Positions 32,904 to 46,000 of a DNA stretch of 64,000 nucleotides are shown here, one piece after another (within the stretch, counting starts at the first letter, position 1; each line of letters starts with the position of its first letter). The position numbers were made by a program, and so were the translations under genes. Source of the DNA: Bacidia rubella (taxonomy: Eukaryota > Ascomycota > Lecanoromycetes > Lecanorales > Ramalinaceae); the NCBI GenBank assembly GCA_032158265.1, contig JAVTIF010000005.1:62001-126000 (forward strand). Direction: 5' to 3'. Below the pieces are notes generated by a model. That model was not told where the DNA came from. It did not search any database and saw only the letters and a list, made by a program, of their open reading frames with translations.

Positions 32904-33590
32904 TTAGCTGTTTCGCTCTGGATGGCCGATATAGTCATGATTTGCTCTATGAACATGTTGCAAGGCTTGCACTATCTCTGCGGTATTTCCGTTATCAAGG
33001 GAGAGACATATCTCGGGAATTTCTAATATATTAATCGAGCCAAGCAAACCATTGCGAATAAAATGCAATGCCTTCATCAATCTACTCTGGTTCAAGAAGA
33101 CAGACATATGACGCAAATTGGCCAACTCGTTATTGTTCTCCAGAATAGACCCTTGTTGATCTGATACTTCCTTAGCACTTGCCGCCACTCGTCAGTAATC
33201 TCGACGTTATCATTGTCGTCTGTGCTTGTTGTCGTACTTGTTTTGGATCTTCTTGAACGGGGAGGTACCTCCAGCCCTTCTGGGTGTCGTTGGATTGACC
33301 TTTCTTCTTGAAGAAGTTCTAAGGGTCTCGAATGAATACTTCGTAGGAACTATCAAGGGTCCTGCTTAGAGATCGAGGGAAAGTCGCGACTGCTTGATTT
33401 CGGGGCGACTGGCTAAGCTGAGTTGGATTAACGTGAATAAGGCTCCTGGTTGCCATCCCTTTATCATTCCGTGGGCGGCAGAACTCCATTGAGTTCAGTT
33501 GTGCCCAATCGTGTTGTTTGAACGGGTCGCCGGTCAAAACGGTCTCCAAAGGCTGGATTGCTCATCGGATATCTCTCTCGAAATATGTAA
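32904..33590 (-). pseudogene. Broken coding-like region, unidentified
   Basis: Several overlapping minus frames carry non-random peptide: an ATG near 33564 (MSNPAFGDRFDRRP), then ELLQEERSIQRHPEG and NDNVEITDEWRQVLRKYQ, and finally a 90-codon open frame (32904-33188) with SRLMKALHFIRNGLLGS and EIVQALQHVHRANHDYI. No set of splice sites I tried joins them cleanly, which suggests frameshifts. I cannot name a family. It could also be a real multi-exon gene that I failed to resolve. Confidence 0.3.
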
Positions 33591-34267
33591 TGTGAATTGA
33601 CGAAGACGAGACGAAGAGATTAGACTTACAACAACGCCTAACGCAGACGCAGCGAAGACAATCCTGTCTCACTTTTTCCTCACTCTCTCGGTGTTGAAGA
33701 AGCGCCACGAAGCGAACCAAGAATCCTGCACTCTCCGTTTTAAACTGTGAAAAAGAAAGCTAGACAGCCCAGTGTTCGAAGGTCGCTTAGAGTATAGCGC
33801 GCCTCCCCATCTCCATGTTGTTCTTCGTACAAAGACTTCAATATAAGTCTCCTCTAGTTCGTGCAGAGAACAAAGTCTTCGTGACGTGGAATGTTGGTAT
33901 GTAGAATGTATGATGAATCGGCCTCCGCGTCTCGGTATCATTGTGGCTTCGAACCAAGCGCAGAATTGGCTTGAGCGCATTCATCCTATGCTTGGAGACG
34001 CCTGTTTGAATTGGTCATCCACCATCGGAACTATTCCAACGGATGTATTGAAACGCTTCGCGAGCATGGTCTGCCACGCTGGGTCAGAAAGGTCTGGGTG
34101 ATCACTCTTCAGCACCAGTATGATGTCGCTTGACCATTACACCTCAAGCTTCTTGTCTCGGTCACAGGACATCCATTAGTTCCGTTCCTGGGACGTGGAA
34201 CACAAGGGCCGTAACAAGTCTTTTCGACAATCACAGACAAGCGAATTGTCTCTGACCTCTGACTTGT

Positions 34268-34750
34268 CTAAACATAGTTATTGACAGCGTTCAGGAGCTG
34301 AACGCCAACGATTACGTTGACGGAGGACCAGCCGAGGCAGTTGAGGGCGTTGACAATCGCCATTGACTTTACACCATAGTAGCTGGAAAAGTAGCGAGAG
34401 AGCACCATCTGGCAGAGGTTGAAGTGGGGGCCGACTGTGCTAAAGAAACAAACACAGGTTATGCCTAGCAGATTGATGACACTCCGCCCACAAGAGGTCC
34501 TGCCGGAAATGGTATGCAGGAGACATCTCCGAGCATTGGAAATTCGCTCTAGCAATAGGACAGGTGCGGTATTTTCTCCATTCCTCATCGTTCCTCAAAG
34601 AAACAACCTATGGAAAGACCATGAATCGAGGCGACATAGACTTGATCCCGTCATTTGGATCCGGAAAATGTCTTTGTGATTGGGGTCTGTGTCAGTATCC
34701 ATCTGGCTCAGAGTGTGGACGCTGCAACAGCCCATTTCTTTCAAAGCAGC
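34268..34750 (-). pseudogene. Fragment of an NCS1 purine/cytosine permease (FCY2-like)
   Basis: The minus frame at 34268-34588 contains FFSTVGPHFNLCQMVLSRYF, then SSYYGVKSMAIVNALNCLGW and SSVNVIVGVQLLNAVN. This matches the layout of fungal purine-cytosine permeases around transmembrane segments 2-3 (FGP..GLRQM..SR..FGYYGVK....N.L.C.GW..VN.IVG.QLL.AVN). Upstream (to about 34750) a TDTDP segment may be the remnant of the N-terminal region. A stop follows directly, and no downstream part of the roughly 500-residue transporter is found, so it is a truncated pseudogene. The family is recognised with fair confidence. Confidence 0.6.
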
Positions 34751-37648
34751 GGCGAGAACGACAATTTCCAGAGCCTGTGACTCTGTGAGTTCCAGCGTCA
34801 CTTCCATCTAGTTCCACCTCTATATACGGCAGCAGGGAAGGAAGAAGCAGATCCTGACATTCAGCACAGCTCCATCTCTTAAGTTTAATCCTGTTCTAGA
34901 CTTTTTCGACCCAAGGTAACGGCAAGACTCTGACTGTGGCAACGACCGCAGGCTCTCTGATCGGGCTGACTCGCTTCAATGATGATCGGGATGTCAAACT
35001 TCACACAAATACCAACAACGAGTCCCATATCTAGTCTTTTTCGGTTTCATCAGAGCGCTGATGAGATAATCGTTGGCGTTTTGTATTTTCCGCGAGGAGC
35101 AACGCCGAGTCCCTTGTCCATCCAGCGTCATTTTGGTTACGACGCTAAAGCTGTGGACACAGGCCTCGCCTGGTACGTCGAGCCATCCTGTAAGGACATC
35201 TTTGTGTATTCTGCATCGCTCCTCTGAGATGCCGATGGTGATATTCAAGTGTGCGATTCGCTGATTGCCCAAGGGAATATACAGGAGCTTTTCCAGCCTA
35301 GTCCCGCGCTCTCAACGACCCATCTGTGACTGGAACGGTGCACAACCTCATAGGTCAACGGTCGGATTTTTCCCACGAAAGGTCTTGTTGTCACTGATAA
35401 GTAGTTTTGAGAGGAACTTTCCTTGTATTGAAACGCTTCAAGGTCTCCAGACACTCAGAAGTTCGTCTGGCGGTCATTGCTCCAAGTGCCAAAGCTGCGA
35501 ACGGAGACTCTCACTGTTTTACTATGTCATCTTGGATCCTGACAAGGAACAATAGTCAATGTCCCATGTTGGTGGTCTTGAGCCACTAAAAAGCAGGAGA
35601 TATGCCCAGAACTCCTTGTCCAATCATATGCTGATGGCTTCTAGAGCTCCTCGTTAAGCTGATTGCAGAGTCAATCGCATCCTTGGAAGCGCTAGAATGT
35701 ACAGGCGCCTGTTGCACCAGTTTGCTCGCTGGCGGCGATACCATTTGCAAGAAGTTGCCGGACCTGTCACGTCGAATTTGACTGGGGATACGAGGATTCT
35801 TAGACGAAGCCCGCAGTGACCTTCGAACTATAAACTTGAGAAGGAGCCAAGAGGTTGGTAGTCTTGAAGACCTTTGGATCCCTTCGGCACTCATATAGAG
35901 CATAGAAGATAGAAAGGGAAGAGAACAAAACGAAGGGGCTTGATTGGGACAACCCTTCCCGCTGACTTGAACTTCTCCCAGACATGGTTTTCGGCTTGTC
36001 GACACCAACGTCTTGCTTGATTGCGACCGGCAGGTGTGTCATTATGCTTCCCATCGTAATATGTGAGACGCCAAGCTTTGCAGTTGACATTGTAACGCCA
36101 GTGTGATCTTCAAGTCTTCGTGTATTTCCTCGATTTTATTCCACGGGCCTTGCAAATCCAGCAGGGAATGAACCATTTGCTATACTCAGGAGTTTCATCT
36201 CACTTGGTATGACATCGACTTACACAAGAGAAATGCAATGCCTGTTCGTCAATTTCTCACAACGCTTGAGTACTTATGACGGGCACCTATCGCACAAAAC
36301 TGCGCATCAGACACTGTGAAGCCTCTGCTCTGTTGTTCTCCATGTCGGGATTGTTGCAGCAACCCTGTCAGGACGTACTCCGAACGGAGCATGGCTTAGT
36401 GGGTGCTTTTTGGGTGAAGATACGCTGGTGAAGGTTGAGTCAGTTGTGCTGATGAAGGTAAGGAGCCACATAAGCGTTTGTGCATACTTGTAGTCCGTAA
36501 CGAGAAACATGCTCTCCTGGTAACGTTGCCGGTCTGCAGGCGATAAGAACCCAGCAATTGATGAATATCCAGCAGGTGTGGAGGGTAAAAGTCTCCTCTT
36601 CGTTAGGTTGTGTTATTGTATTTTAATGCGGGTATGTACACCACAGCAGCATAGAAAGCATGCCCATGGGAGAAGTAAAAGGTTGATATATATTTATAAA
36701 TCATCACAGGTACTAAGAAGACAAAAGGCCAAGAAGAAACAGCCCGACTGAAGCAAGTCAAACACGAAAAGCTTGATGCTTGATGCTTGAAAGAATGACT
36801 AGGCATGATACTGTAAGAAAAAAAAGAAGAGCAAGAGCAGGAAATCAGCATCCTTAAATACCCACGCCGAGCCCCTAAGTCTCTGTGAAGCTCCCATCTT
36901 CACAGGCTCAAGTGCTATGCAAGGGTAAAGAACGGCCGAAAGTAACTTTGCCCTTGCAGTAAGGTGGGAGGTGAAGTGCACGCCGTGAATGCTGGCATGG
37001 GTGAAGAGGGCCGGGTAAGTGTCTGGGTTGGGGAGTGGAGCCGTTGAGGTCGTGAAGGGGGGAGAATAGGAGGGTGATGGAAGGGGGTGGAAGAGGAAGG
37101 TGTGGGAGGAAGTCAAGGGACGACTCTGGTATTACCGTAACGATCGCGAAGAGTTGTAGGAGAAAGACAAGACAAGATATGGATGAGAAGGCGGTATATC
37201 ATATCAGATGCAGTCTGTATGCCCTTTCCATTCTCCGAACACCTGGGGAACGACGTCCGGTGTTGGATGACTTTGGAGAATGATTAGGGGAAGTACAAGC
37301 TGCAGCGTTGGCAAGAAGGTTCAAGTCTTGTCAGTGACTCTTGTTAGGTAAAACCCTCGGTCGTGGAAGACGAGTGCATGACGAAGCATACCACTTTCTT
37401 AGGATGTAATGGCTTCATTGTGATGCCTTGAGGATGTAAGAATGATGTTTCTGGGATAAACATCATCTGAGAAATCCAAATATTCATTCATGATCTTGAA
37501 GTCACATTCCTTTCCCGAGCGCCTTCGCTGAATGCCAAATTTTGCCTCTTGACGCCATGGGTATGATCGTTGCTCAGTATGGATATATACAGCTTAATTT
37601 TCGCACTTGCGATTCTCTCCTTGTCGCGATGGAAAAATCTGAGCCCGG

Positions 37649-39057
37649 CTAATGGCGGTGGTCATCTTGGCGGCTCGCATGAGCTGTATCTCGTAAGGCC
37701 TCTGCAAGCCCGTATTCTCTCATATCATCCTCAAGGCCAGCCTCAGCCTGCTCTTCTGACACGCTATCGCCACGCTCTAGATCTGAAATCTCATCAGGTG
37801 GAAAGCCTAGCTTGGGGCTGATCTTCGACTTTGAACGATGCGTCCCCTCGTTGATACCGAAGCGATCCATGTCCCCTTCTAGTCCTGCATCTGATTCCCC
37901 ACGATGACCTCCTGTTTCTGCTTTTCGATGCTGAGTATTGCTCTTCAAAATCCCATCATTGATGAGATCGTGCGTCATGTCTTCACCATGATGCGCTTTC
38001 ATGGGCTTCACCGAAGGATGTCGGTTCTGAGATGCCTGTCCGGACGGAGGAGAGGAGTTGTCGTCACTTGTATTATTTTTTGTATCTTCGACCCATTGCT
38101 CTTTCTCTGTGCCCAGCATCTTGACATTTGAATCTGCGAACACATCCTTCTCGCCTCTGATCTTCCTCATCACCAGGCTGTACAAAGGGCGCAGAGTTGG
38201 TATACACGCAGCGATAATTCCCATCTGCACTTCGAACAGTCGCCATGTCCAATTCACAATGCCGTTGTACGTCTCATCGTCAGGCAATGACTCGCCATTG
38301 AGCACGGTACGAACAATGGCAAATGCGCCGGTGATGAAACCAAGGCACACTAGCAGCCATAAGCCGATCTTAGTATTGAAGTCGACCTGAAGCCGCCAGA
38401 AGTAGAAGATCGGAAAAGTGGCGAAGACGAAGTCGGAGACAATGGATATGATGGCTTGTGTCAGTATGATCGCCTCTTTCTCATATCTGCTCATGCAGGT
38501 GCCTCTCCCGTTGAGCACCCAAGCGTTGTTCACAGGCTGACATTGCAGGATCCACATGACTGTCATGACGGTGTTGGATATGAGGAGAAAGCCGACTGTC
38601 CAGTACATTACTGTCCGAAGCCTCTGGTTGCTGGTGAAACGAACGAGGAAGAGGCATATAGAGATCTTGGTCCACATGAGGGTAGCAAACGTCTGGATCC
38701 ATTCCCCAAAAGTGTATTTTCTGAAGAGGTGTTGTTCACGGGGGTTGAGGAATTGCCAGTGCTTGCCGAAGCCATAGTGTACTTCAACGAAGCAGAGGGA
38801 GCAGCCGATGGTCGTGCCGAGCTGGAGGAAGTTTAGACGTTAGCAAGACCATAGCAACATGATACGGAGCCACGCGTAAACAGCGAAAGACGTTTGCGTA
38901 CCACAGCGAATATCATGGTGGCGTCGTCCCACCAGAACGCTTTCGCCAGCCATACTCTAGTGTAAATACGCAGGAATATCACTATAAGCACCAGGCCTTC
39001 ACATGTTGCTGCCAAACCAATGATACCCGGGCCCCAGTTGCCCTCATCGCTCGTCAT
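37649..39057 (-). CDS. Rhodopsin-like seven-TM protein (fungal SAT4/PTH11-type)
   Basis: Exon 1 is 39057-38902 and exon 2 is 38821-37649, with an 80-nt intron (GTACGC...CTCCAG) in phase 0, giving 442 residues. Exon 1 encodes the first helix (GIIGLAATCEGLVLIVIFLR) and the typical AFWWDDATMIFAV. Exon 2 continues LGTTIGCSLCFVEVHYGFGKH, then TKISICLFLVRF, MYWTVGFLLISNTVMTVMW, a CQPVNNAW Cys loop, SIVSDFVFATFPIFYFW and GLWLLVCLGFITGAFAIVRT, then VQMGIIAACIPTLRPLYS. These are the hallmarks of the fungal rhodopsin-domain (SAT4) family, integral membrane proteins often compared with the receptor PTH11. The C-terminal ~170 residues are hydrophilic and acidic, probably a cytosolic tail. Ligand unknown. 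Confidence 0.88.
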
Positions 39058-39481
39058 TGTGTATGTTGTAGGATCACAGAGGTTCGGATCATCAGGAGTC
39101 GCGTAGGTAGATGAAGGAGAGGCTATGGGGCGGAGGAAGTCGGATGTAGTACCCGGGAATCATAAAGGGTGGTCGCCGACGAGCTTGTGGGGAGAAGGAA
39201 GGGTTGCGAGATGGTGAAGAGATATTGAAGCATTGGCAGCATTGGCTGACGCATTCTCGCTGATCGAGTCGCAGCAGTACGCGGACTTTTGTTGGTCGAG
39301 CAGGCTGTAAAGGAGGCTGACTTGATGGTTCTGCAGGCGGCGTAGCTGCACAGTCGACGAATGATAGTGCTTACCCCAGGCTTCGCCTTACTGGGTGAGG
39401 ATTAGGGCGCCCTTGGTATGCTTGGATCCCGAGTAGCTCGGGGTTGGTTGCTGTGTCTGCGGGGATCAAAGCAGTATGATG

Positions 39482-39889
39482 TCAATTAAGCATATGCCTT
39501 AGCTGACACCCAGCCTGCCTGACAAGAGCCACTAGCTCATAGAAAACTCTGCATGGCTTTTGTATGCTTTTCAGATTCGAGGCGGTGATGAATCCGAGGC
39601 TCAATGCGACTCGACTCGAGAGTGGGCACGGGGGCCAAGATTTTCCGGCACCGAACTTGAACCAAGACTTGGCAGTCACTCCTCCCCGAACCATCGGAAG
39701 TACTTCCCAATGCTTCCATTTTGGAAAGAAGTCCACCCAAGTCGACAACTCCATGAAGGCGCCAGCATTATCAACTCCTATCAGTATGGGCCACCGGTCT
39801 CCTTGGAGGGCCAGACTTTGCAAGCGAGCTGACTCAGCAGGCTCCATCCAGGACGCTAGACCACCGTAGCGCGTTTTGGGGGCCGCCAT
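39482..39889 (-). CDS. Hypothetical ORF, weak support
   Basis: A 135-codon frame with a genuine ATG at 39889 (MAAPKTRYGGLASWM), rich in Trp and aliphatic residues (ILIGVDNAGAFMELSTW, FFPKWKHWEV). There is no domain, signal peptide or membrane segment, and overlapping plus-strand frames of 90-101 codons compete with it. It lies in the ~1-kb gap between the rhodopsin-like gene and the STAND gene, where their promoters must be. More likely chance than gene. Confidence 0.2.
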   Translation of the reverse strand: MAAPKTRYGGLASWMEPAESARLQSLALQGDRWPILIGVDNAGAFMELSTWVDFFPKWKHWEVLPMVRGGVTAKSWFKFGAGKSWPPCPLSSRVALSLGFITASNLKSIQKPCRVFYELVALVRQAGCQLRHMLN

Positions 39890-40093
39890 GGAGGGCCTGA
39901 AAACCTCGATTTTTCTGTCTCATCTAAAGCTGAATTTATCGCTACGTCCATCATGGCACGCCAGAGGAGTGCGACTAAATGGGCACTGCATTTGAATCTG
40001 GTGAAGAGTGTTACCTCGTAATTGAGGGAGTAATATATACTTCTATTGTTAAGACCTGGTGGCTTTAGCGTCTGGCTCTAGAGTCGATTTCTG

Positions 40094-43000
40094 ATGGCGG
40101 ACGGACTCTCGATAGCGGCAAGCATCGTTGCCGTGCTTGACCTCTCTGCCAAGGTCGTCAGGTACGCGAAAGCCGTCAAAGATGGCTCAAGCGAGCGTGC
40201 CCAGCTTCTCAAGGACATCGTCAACATTCAGGGTTCTTTGCACTCACTGCAATCCCACATCGAGATGTCAAATCCGAATGACCCTTGGGTTCGTGCAGTG
40301 CAGGAGCTTGATAGGCCTGGCGGGCCATTGGAGACCTACAAAGCTGCTCTACAGCGCTTACTGGATAAGCTGGGTCCGCAAGACGATACGAAGAAGCGAA
40401 ATATGCTCAAGACGGTAAGCTCCACACTGTCGTGGCCTTTCCAGACGGGAGAGGTAGCTAGTATCTTGGCGACAATTGAGCGGCAGCAGAGGCTATTCAC
40501 TCTCGCTATCTCTCTTGACTCTATGACCCTGAGTCGAGCAATCAAAGCCGACGTGCATGATAATAAACTGATCCACCGGGTTATGACATCCGACTTGAAA
40601 CAGGCGAGAACGAGTATCCAAGAGATACTTGAACGCTCTCGGAGCGAAGCGGAGTCTCGTGTGCTAAAATGGCTTTCTACAATGCAGCCAACGAAAGACC
40701 ACCACGATATCAGCTCAAGAAGAACACCGGGTACAGGAGAGTGGGTTAAGAAAACCAAGGCGTTTCTCGATTGGTTTGAAGGTATTGATACAAACAATGT
40801 CTTGTGGTGCAGTGGTATTCCTGGCTCGGGCAAAACTTTTATTGCATCCATGGTAATAGACTATTTATTCAATATCGCAGATGACAAACAAGCAAAAGTT
40901 GCTTACATTTACTGCGATTACCGATCATATGAGAAAGATCGAAAAGAAGCTTTGTTGAACATGATTGGTAGTATCTTGAGACAATTCATGGCTTTAGAAG
41001 AACATTTACCGACCACCCTTCTTGATGTGTTCGACCAAAGTGGCAAGCTGGCGGAGAACGTACGAGTTTCGCGTCTTGAAGAGATCCTTCTCACCTTCTG
41101 TAACGATCACGCCACGTACATAGTCATTGATGCTCTGGACGAGTCTGGACACACAGGTGACCGACGTCAATTCCTGAAGGTGATCTCGAATCTCGAAAAC
41201 ACAAGAGCCAAAATGTTCTATACAACTCGTCCAGGCCAAAAAGACATCGTCAGGCATCTCAAGACTCGACCTAGCATACAGATAGAGGCATCGGAATCAG
41301 ACATTAGAGGGTTCCTCCACCAGCGTATCCAAGAAAGAATGGAGGAAGAGGAGGAGCTCGAAGATCTGCTTACACACGACTTTAAAGAAGAGATAATCTC
41401 ATCGCTAGTAGCGAGAGCACATGGAATGTCTGCAAACACTGCTGGCCGCCCCTCACATATACACAACTGACATGCCTGTCTAGGTTCCTCTTACCAGACC
41501 TACAGATCCGGGTTGTGCTGGACCAGATATCAGCTGCCAAGATCCGTGAAGCTCTTACTGCATTACCGGAAGCACTGGAGGATCAGTTCGAAGCGACAGT
41601 CCAACGTGTTCGCAATCAGCCGAAGGATCGACGGGACATCGCGATGAAGACTCTCATGTGGGTTGGTCGTACTTTTGGTACTCTCGATGTGTCGGATCTA
41701 CAACATGCTCTCAGTGTAGACCCCGGAGATGCATGCCTAGATCATTCGAAGCTGACTCCTCTGAGTTTACTAAGATCGAGCATCGTAGATTTCTGTCAGG
41801 GATTAATCGCAATACAAAAAGACACCTCGCAGGTTCGCCTAGTCCATTATACGCTGCATGAGTATTTTGATGCTCATAACCAGGCATGGTACAGCTCAAG
41901 CGAGCGTATGATAGCGGAAGTATGCCTCACCTATTTAATGTATGACGCCTTTGCTTCGACTCCACCCCAAGATGATGAATCGTACCAAGATTTTATGAGA
42001 CTTTACCCATTCTACTGGTATGCCTCCTCGAAATGGGGCATCCACATTCATCGTCTAGGCCATCATGGCATGCCTCCTAGTGTCGCAGAGATGGTGTCCA
42101 GACTGGTATTCAGCCCCAAGCATCTACATAGAGCAGCTCAAGGTTTACTTATCGGTTCCGATCCGCCGTCAGAAGGTCTCAGTCAAGAATATGCAAGAAA
42201 CATGACGCCAGTGCATTTTGCTGCTTACTTTGGTATACCGACGCTGTTCAGGCAAGCCATCGGACGCGGCTTCGAAGTTAACGCCGCAATCACAGAAGGT
42301 CGCGTCATTGGATGGACCCCGATTCATTGGGTTGCGGAGAATGTTATTGGAGACTCCTGTGGCTCTTGGATGACTGACTATGTCGTCGACCATGGTGGCA
42401 ATCTCAACATTCGAATCCCCCGAAATGGTGATACTGCGCTTCATATGACTGCCAGAACCGGCCGTAGTGAGACCCTTAAAGCTTTGTTAGCTCATAAAGC
42501 TGATCAAGAGATATCTAATGAACAAGGATGGAGAGCTCTGCATCTTGCCGCGTCTTCTGGTATAGATGAAGCAGTGTTGCACCTTCTGCACAATGGGTGT
42601 GAAATCAATCCACGGATTGAAGGCACCGGATCCACTCCCTTGCATCTTGCAATAGGGGTAGGCAGAGATCGCATGGTACGATCTCTATTGGATCATGGAG
42701 CGCATATCAAGGTGCATGACCAGTTTGGTGACACGCCCTTACATATCGCCGCCCGTCGTGGCCTGCTTTCAATCGTTACTTTACTCCTCGACAAAGGTGC
42801 GGATATTGAGGCGCAAAATGGGTACTTTGGCACTCCAGTGATGGTTGCATCATCGGCCTCTGAAAATAGCGCCGACTGTGTTCGGCTACTTATCAAGCGT
42901 GGTGCCATCGTGACAGGCAGGACCCGGAAAAACGACTCAGCGTTGGTTTTTGCCGCCAAGGACGGACACATTGAGGCTGTCGAAGCTCTGCTAGATGCCG

Positions 43001-46000
43001 GTGCTGATATCCTGGGCCAGTACGAAGAAGCAGATACAGTGTTGCACGTAGCAGCGGGCGGAGGACATGAGTCAGTCTGCCAGCTCTTGCTTAAACGAGG
43101 GGCAATAATAGAAGCGAAAAATGACTATGGGAATACGCCACTCCAATTAGTCAACGGCAGTGAAGGCGTCGCTCGACTCCTCCTAGAGCACGGAGCGGAC
43201 GTCACAGCACAAAACCTGCGAGGCGAGACCGCCTTACATCTATGCGCCCGATCAGATGCCGATGATGACATGGTGATGAGGCTACTGCTCCAGCATGGCG
43301 CAAATATAGCTGCCAATGACTTTGAGGGTCAAACTCCCCTGCATACTGCCGCAATGTATGGCAAAGCGACCATGGTTAACGCAATGTTACGAGAAGGAGC
43401 GTCCCCGTCAATCATAGACCAGGCAGGCTCAATAGCTTTGCATCTCGCCGTTCGTGAGAGTGCTGCGGCTACCCAATTACTGATTGAGGGTGGAAGCGCA
43501 ATCAATGCGCAGAACCATGCCGGCTTGACAGCACTAGACACAGCTGTCATTGCTGGGAACCTAGAAAGTGTACGGTGTCTTTTCGACAACGGAGCCTCAC
43601 TTGATACTACAGACAACAATGGAGCCACAGCCTTGCATCTTGCTGCATCTAATGGTCTCGAGGAGGTGACCAGGTTGTTAATACAGAAAGGAGCAAATAT
43701 TCACGCTTCGAGGTTGAACGGCACGACCGTCCTTCATATGGCCGCAGGGCAAGGACATCCTGAAGTCGTGACCCTACTCATTGGAGCCGGTGCTGAACTC
43801 GAGGTTGTGGATGAGGGTGGATTTACGCCCCTTGTCATGGCGTGTGAGAATGGCTTTACCGAAGCCGTCCGTACACTTCTTGACAATGGTGCTAATATCA
43901 ACGCTCATGCAAGTTTTGGAATCGCTAAAGGCTGGACGGGCTTATTCTTTGCTTCACAGAATGGGTATTTAGAGACGGTGCATTTCCTGCTGCTGAACGG
44001 CATTGAGACGCGGAATGAGTTAGCAGGTTGGACAGCACTTCATGCAGCTTGCGGCAATGATCATGTTGATATTGCTCGTGAGCTTCTTGAGAGTGGTCGC
44101 TTTGACATCAATGCTACTGCTGGTCCCCGAAGCGTAGCACCTCTTCATATGGCAATTCTTCAGGGCAATCTGGGATTATTGGACTTGTTGCTCTCCAACG
44201 GAGCTGATCTTGAGGCCAGAGCGTCTAACGGTGAGACTGCGCTGATGTGCGCCGCGTCAAAGCCGACAGAGACAAAGCCGACAGAGATTGCGACGCAAAT
44301 GTTCAAGATATTGCGAGACCGTGGTGCGGATCCACTCACAAGAGATGCTGAGGAAAACACATGTCTACATGCGGCTGCGTTTTCGGGCTCTTCGGGGATA
44401 ATCAAGATACTGATAGAAGCTGGGAGCGATCTGGAAGCAGTCAATAGCGCAGGGTTTCGGCCTTTGCATTATGCTGTTCGTACGAAGAGAAAGGAAATTC
44501 TTCAAATCATCATTGATGCAGGTGCTGACGTCAACGCAAAGGATGAGTCAGGTGATACATGCTTGCACGATGCGTGCAGGGAAGGGGCCGAAGATCTCTG
44601 CCACATGCTCTTAGAAAGGGGTTCGCTAATAGACAGTAGGAATGCCCTGGGCCTCACACCATTGCATAGGGCGACCACAGAAGCTCATCAAATTGTTGTG
44701 AGCCTACTATTGGATCAGGGGGCTGATGTTGACCTGCAGAGTGAGAGTGGCAATTCGGCACTGCACTACGCCGTCGGCTCCGTCACACAGTCGGACGACA
44801 GCATAAAGGAAGCCTTGACACGTGTAGCAGAAAACCCAGAACCACAAGATTCAAACGAACAGAGAAGCAAAGCTTTGCCAGATCATGGGAGTAGTATCGC
44901 TGATCCTGTGGAGCGTTCTGAGCCCACACCTACGGAGCAAGAAGGCTCTATCACCGCCGAAGCAATCGAAGCAGAACGCTCGAAACGCCTCCGTATACTC
45001 GACCTCATCCTTTCCCAACACCCAAAACTTGACCTAAAAACAACTAGTGGAGAGACAGCGCTACACATAGCCGCTTATGATGGCCACATCCCCGCCATAA
45101 CCGCCCTCCTTCGAGCTGGTGCCAACCTCAGTACCCCAAACTCTATACCTCTCTCACCCTTGCACGTCGCGATCTGGAATCCAAAATCATTTGAGAGTGT
45201 TAAAGCAATGCTTTCCACCGCTGCCGCCAGCTCCGGCTCTAGCACCTACGATATCAATGCCCAGTCCGAGTACCCAATATCACTCCTTGCTCAAGCTGCC
45301 ACTCTTCCCGATCCCCGCAGCACCCAAATGTTCGACTACCTCGTTTCCCAAGGTGCTGAACTCGAGATGAAAGACAGCGCAGACCGCACACCCATAATCT
45401 CCTCATTCCAGACTTCCGATCCCGAAAAGCAGGGGCGGGAAATCGCTTTCTTACTGTCTCGCGGCGCTTCAATCACTGCGAGGACAGGCAGTGATGTCCC
45501 CGTGCTCCTCTACGCGGCGGGCTCTTGCACTTCTGAAAATTTGAAATTGCTGCTTGAGCACAAGAAGAATGAGACTGGTGGCGTGGACATCGGTGTCAGA
45601 GGTCCCGCGGGAGAAACGGGAGTGCACTGGGCATTGGACAATCAACGCGCCGACAATATGGCCTTACTTTTAGAGTACGGGGCTGATGTCAACGCCAAAG
45701 ATGACGAGGGGAAGGCTCCGCTGCTATTCGCCGCCTACCATGGGTATGAAGAGATAGTGCGGTTGCTGTTGGATAGGGGCGCGGATATTGAGACGATGAA
45801 CCTTGGCGGGGTAAGGCCGCTTGTTGTTGCGAGTGGGAATGGGCACGAAGCTGTTGTGAGGATGTTGCTTGAGAGGGGGGCGGTGGTGGGGGATGGGGAA
45901 AGAGGGAAGAGTGCTGTGGAGGCTGCGAGGCGGAGCGGACATGGAGAGATTGTGGAATTACTTCTTAGGTATAGAGTGGGAGAGGAGGAAGAGGGAGTGG

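Larger units (their letters stand above)
23749..37648. other. Gene-poor 14-kb region with decayed gene fragments
   Basis: No intact gene can be supported over about 13.9 kb, while the flanks carry a gene every 1-2 kb. The longest ORF is about 157 codons (31551-32024, minus) and shows no domain. Recognisable pieces are a helicase-like fragment (26141-26818), an unidentified broken ORF (32904-33590), an NCS1 permease fragment (34268-34750) and a pair of short direct repeats (32361-32401 and 32729-32769). I see no long terminal repeats, intact transposase or reverse transcriptase. It may be an old repeat or pseudogene graveyard. Confidence 0.6.
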
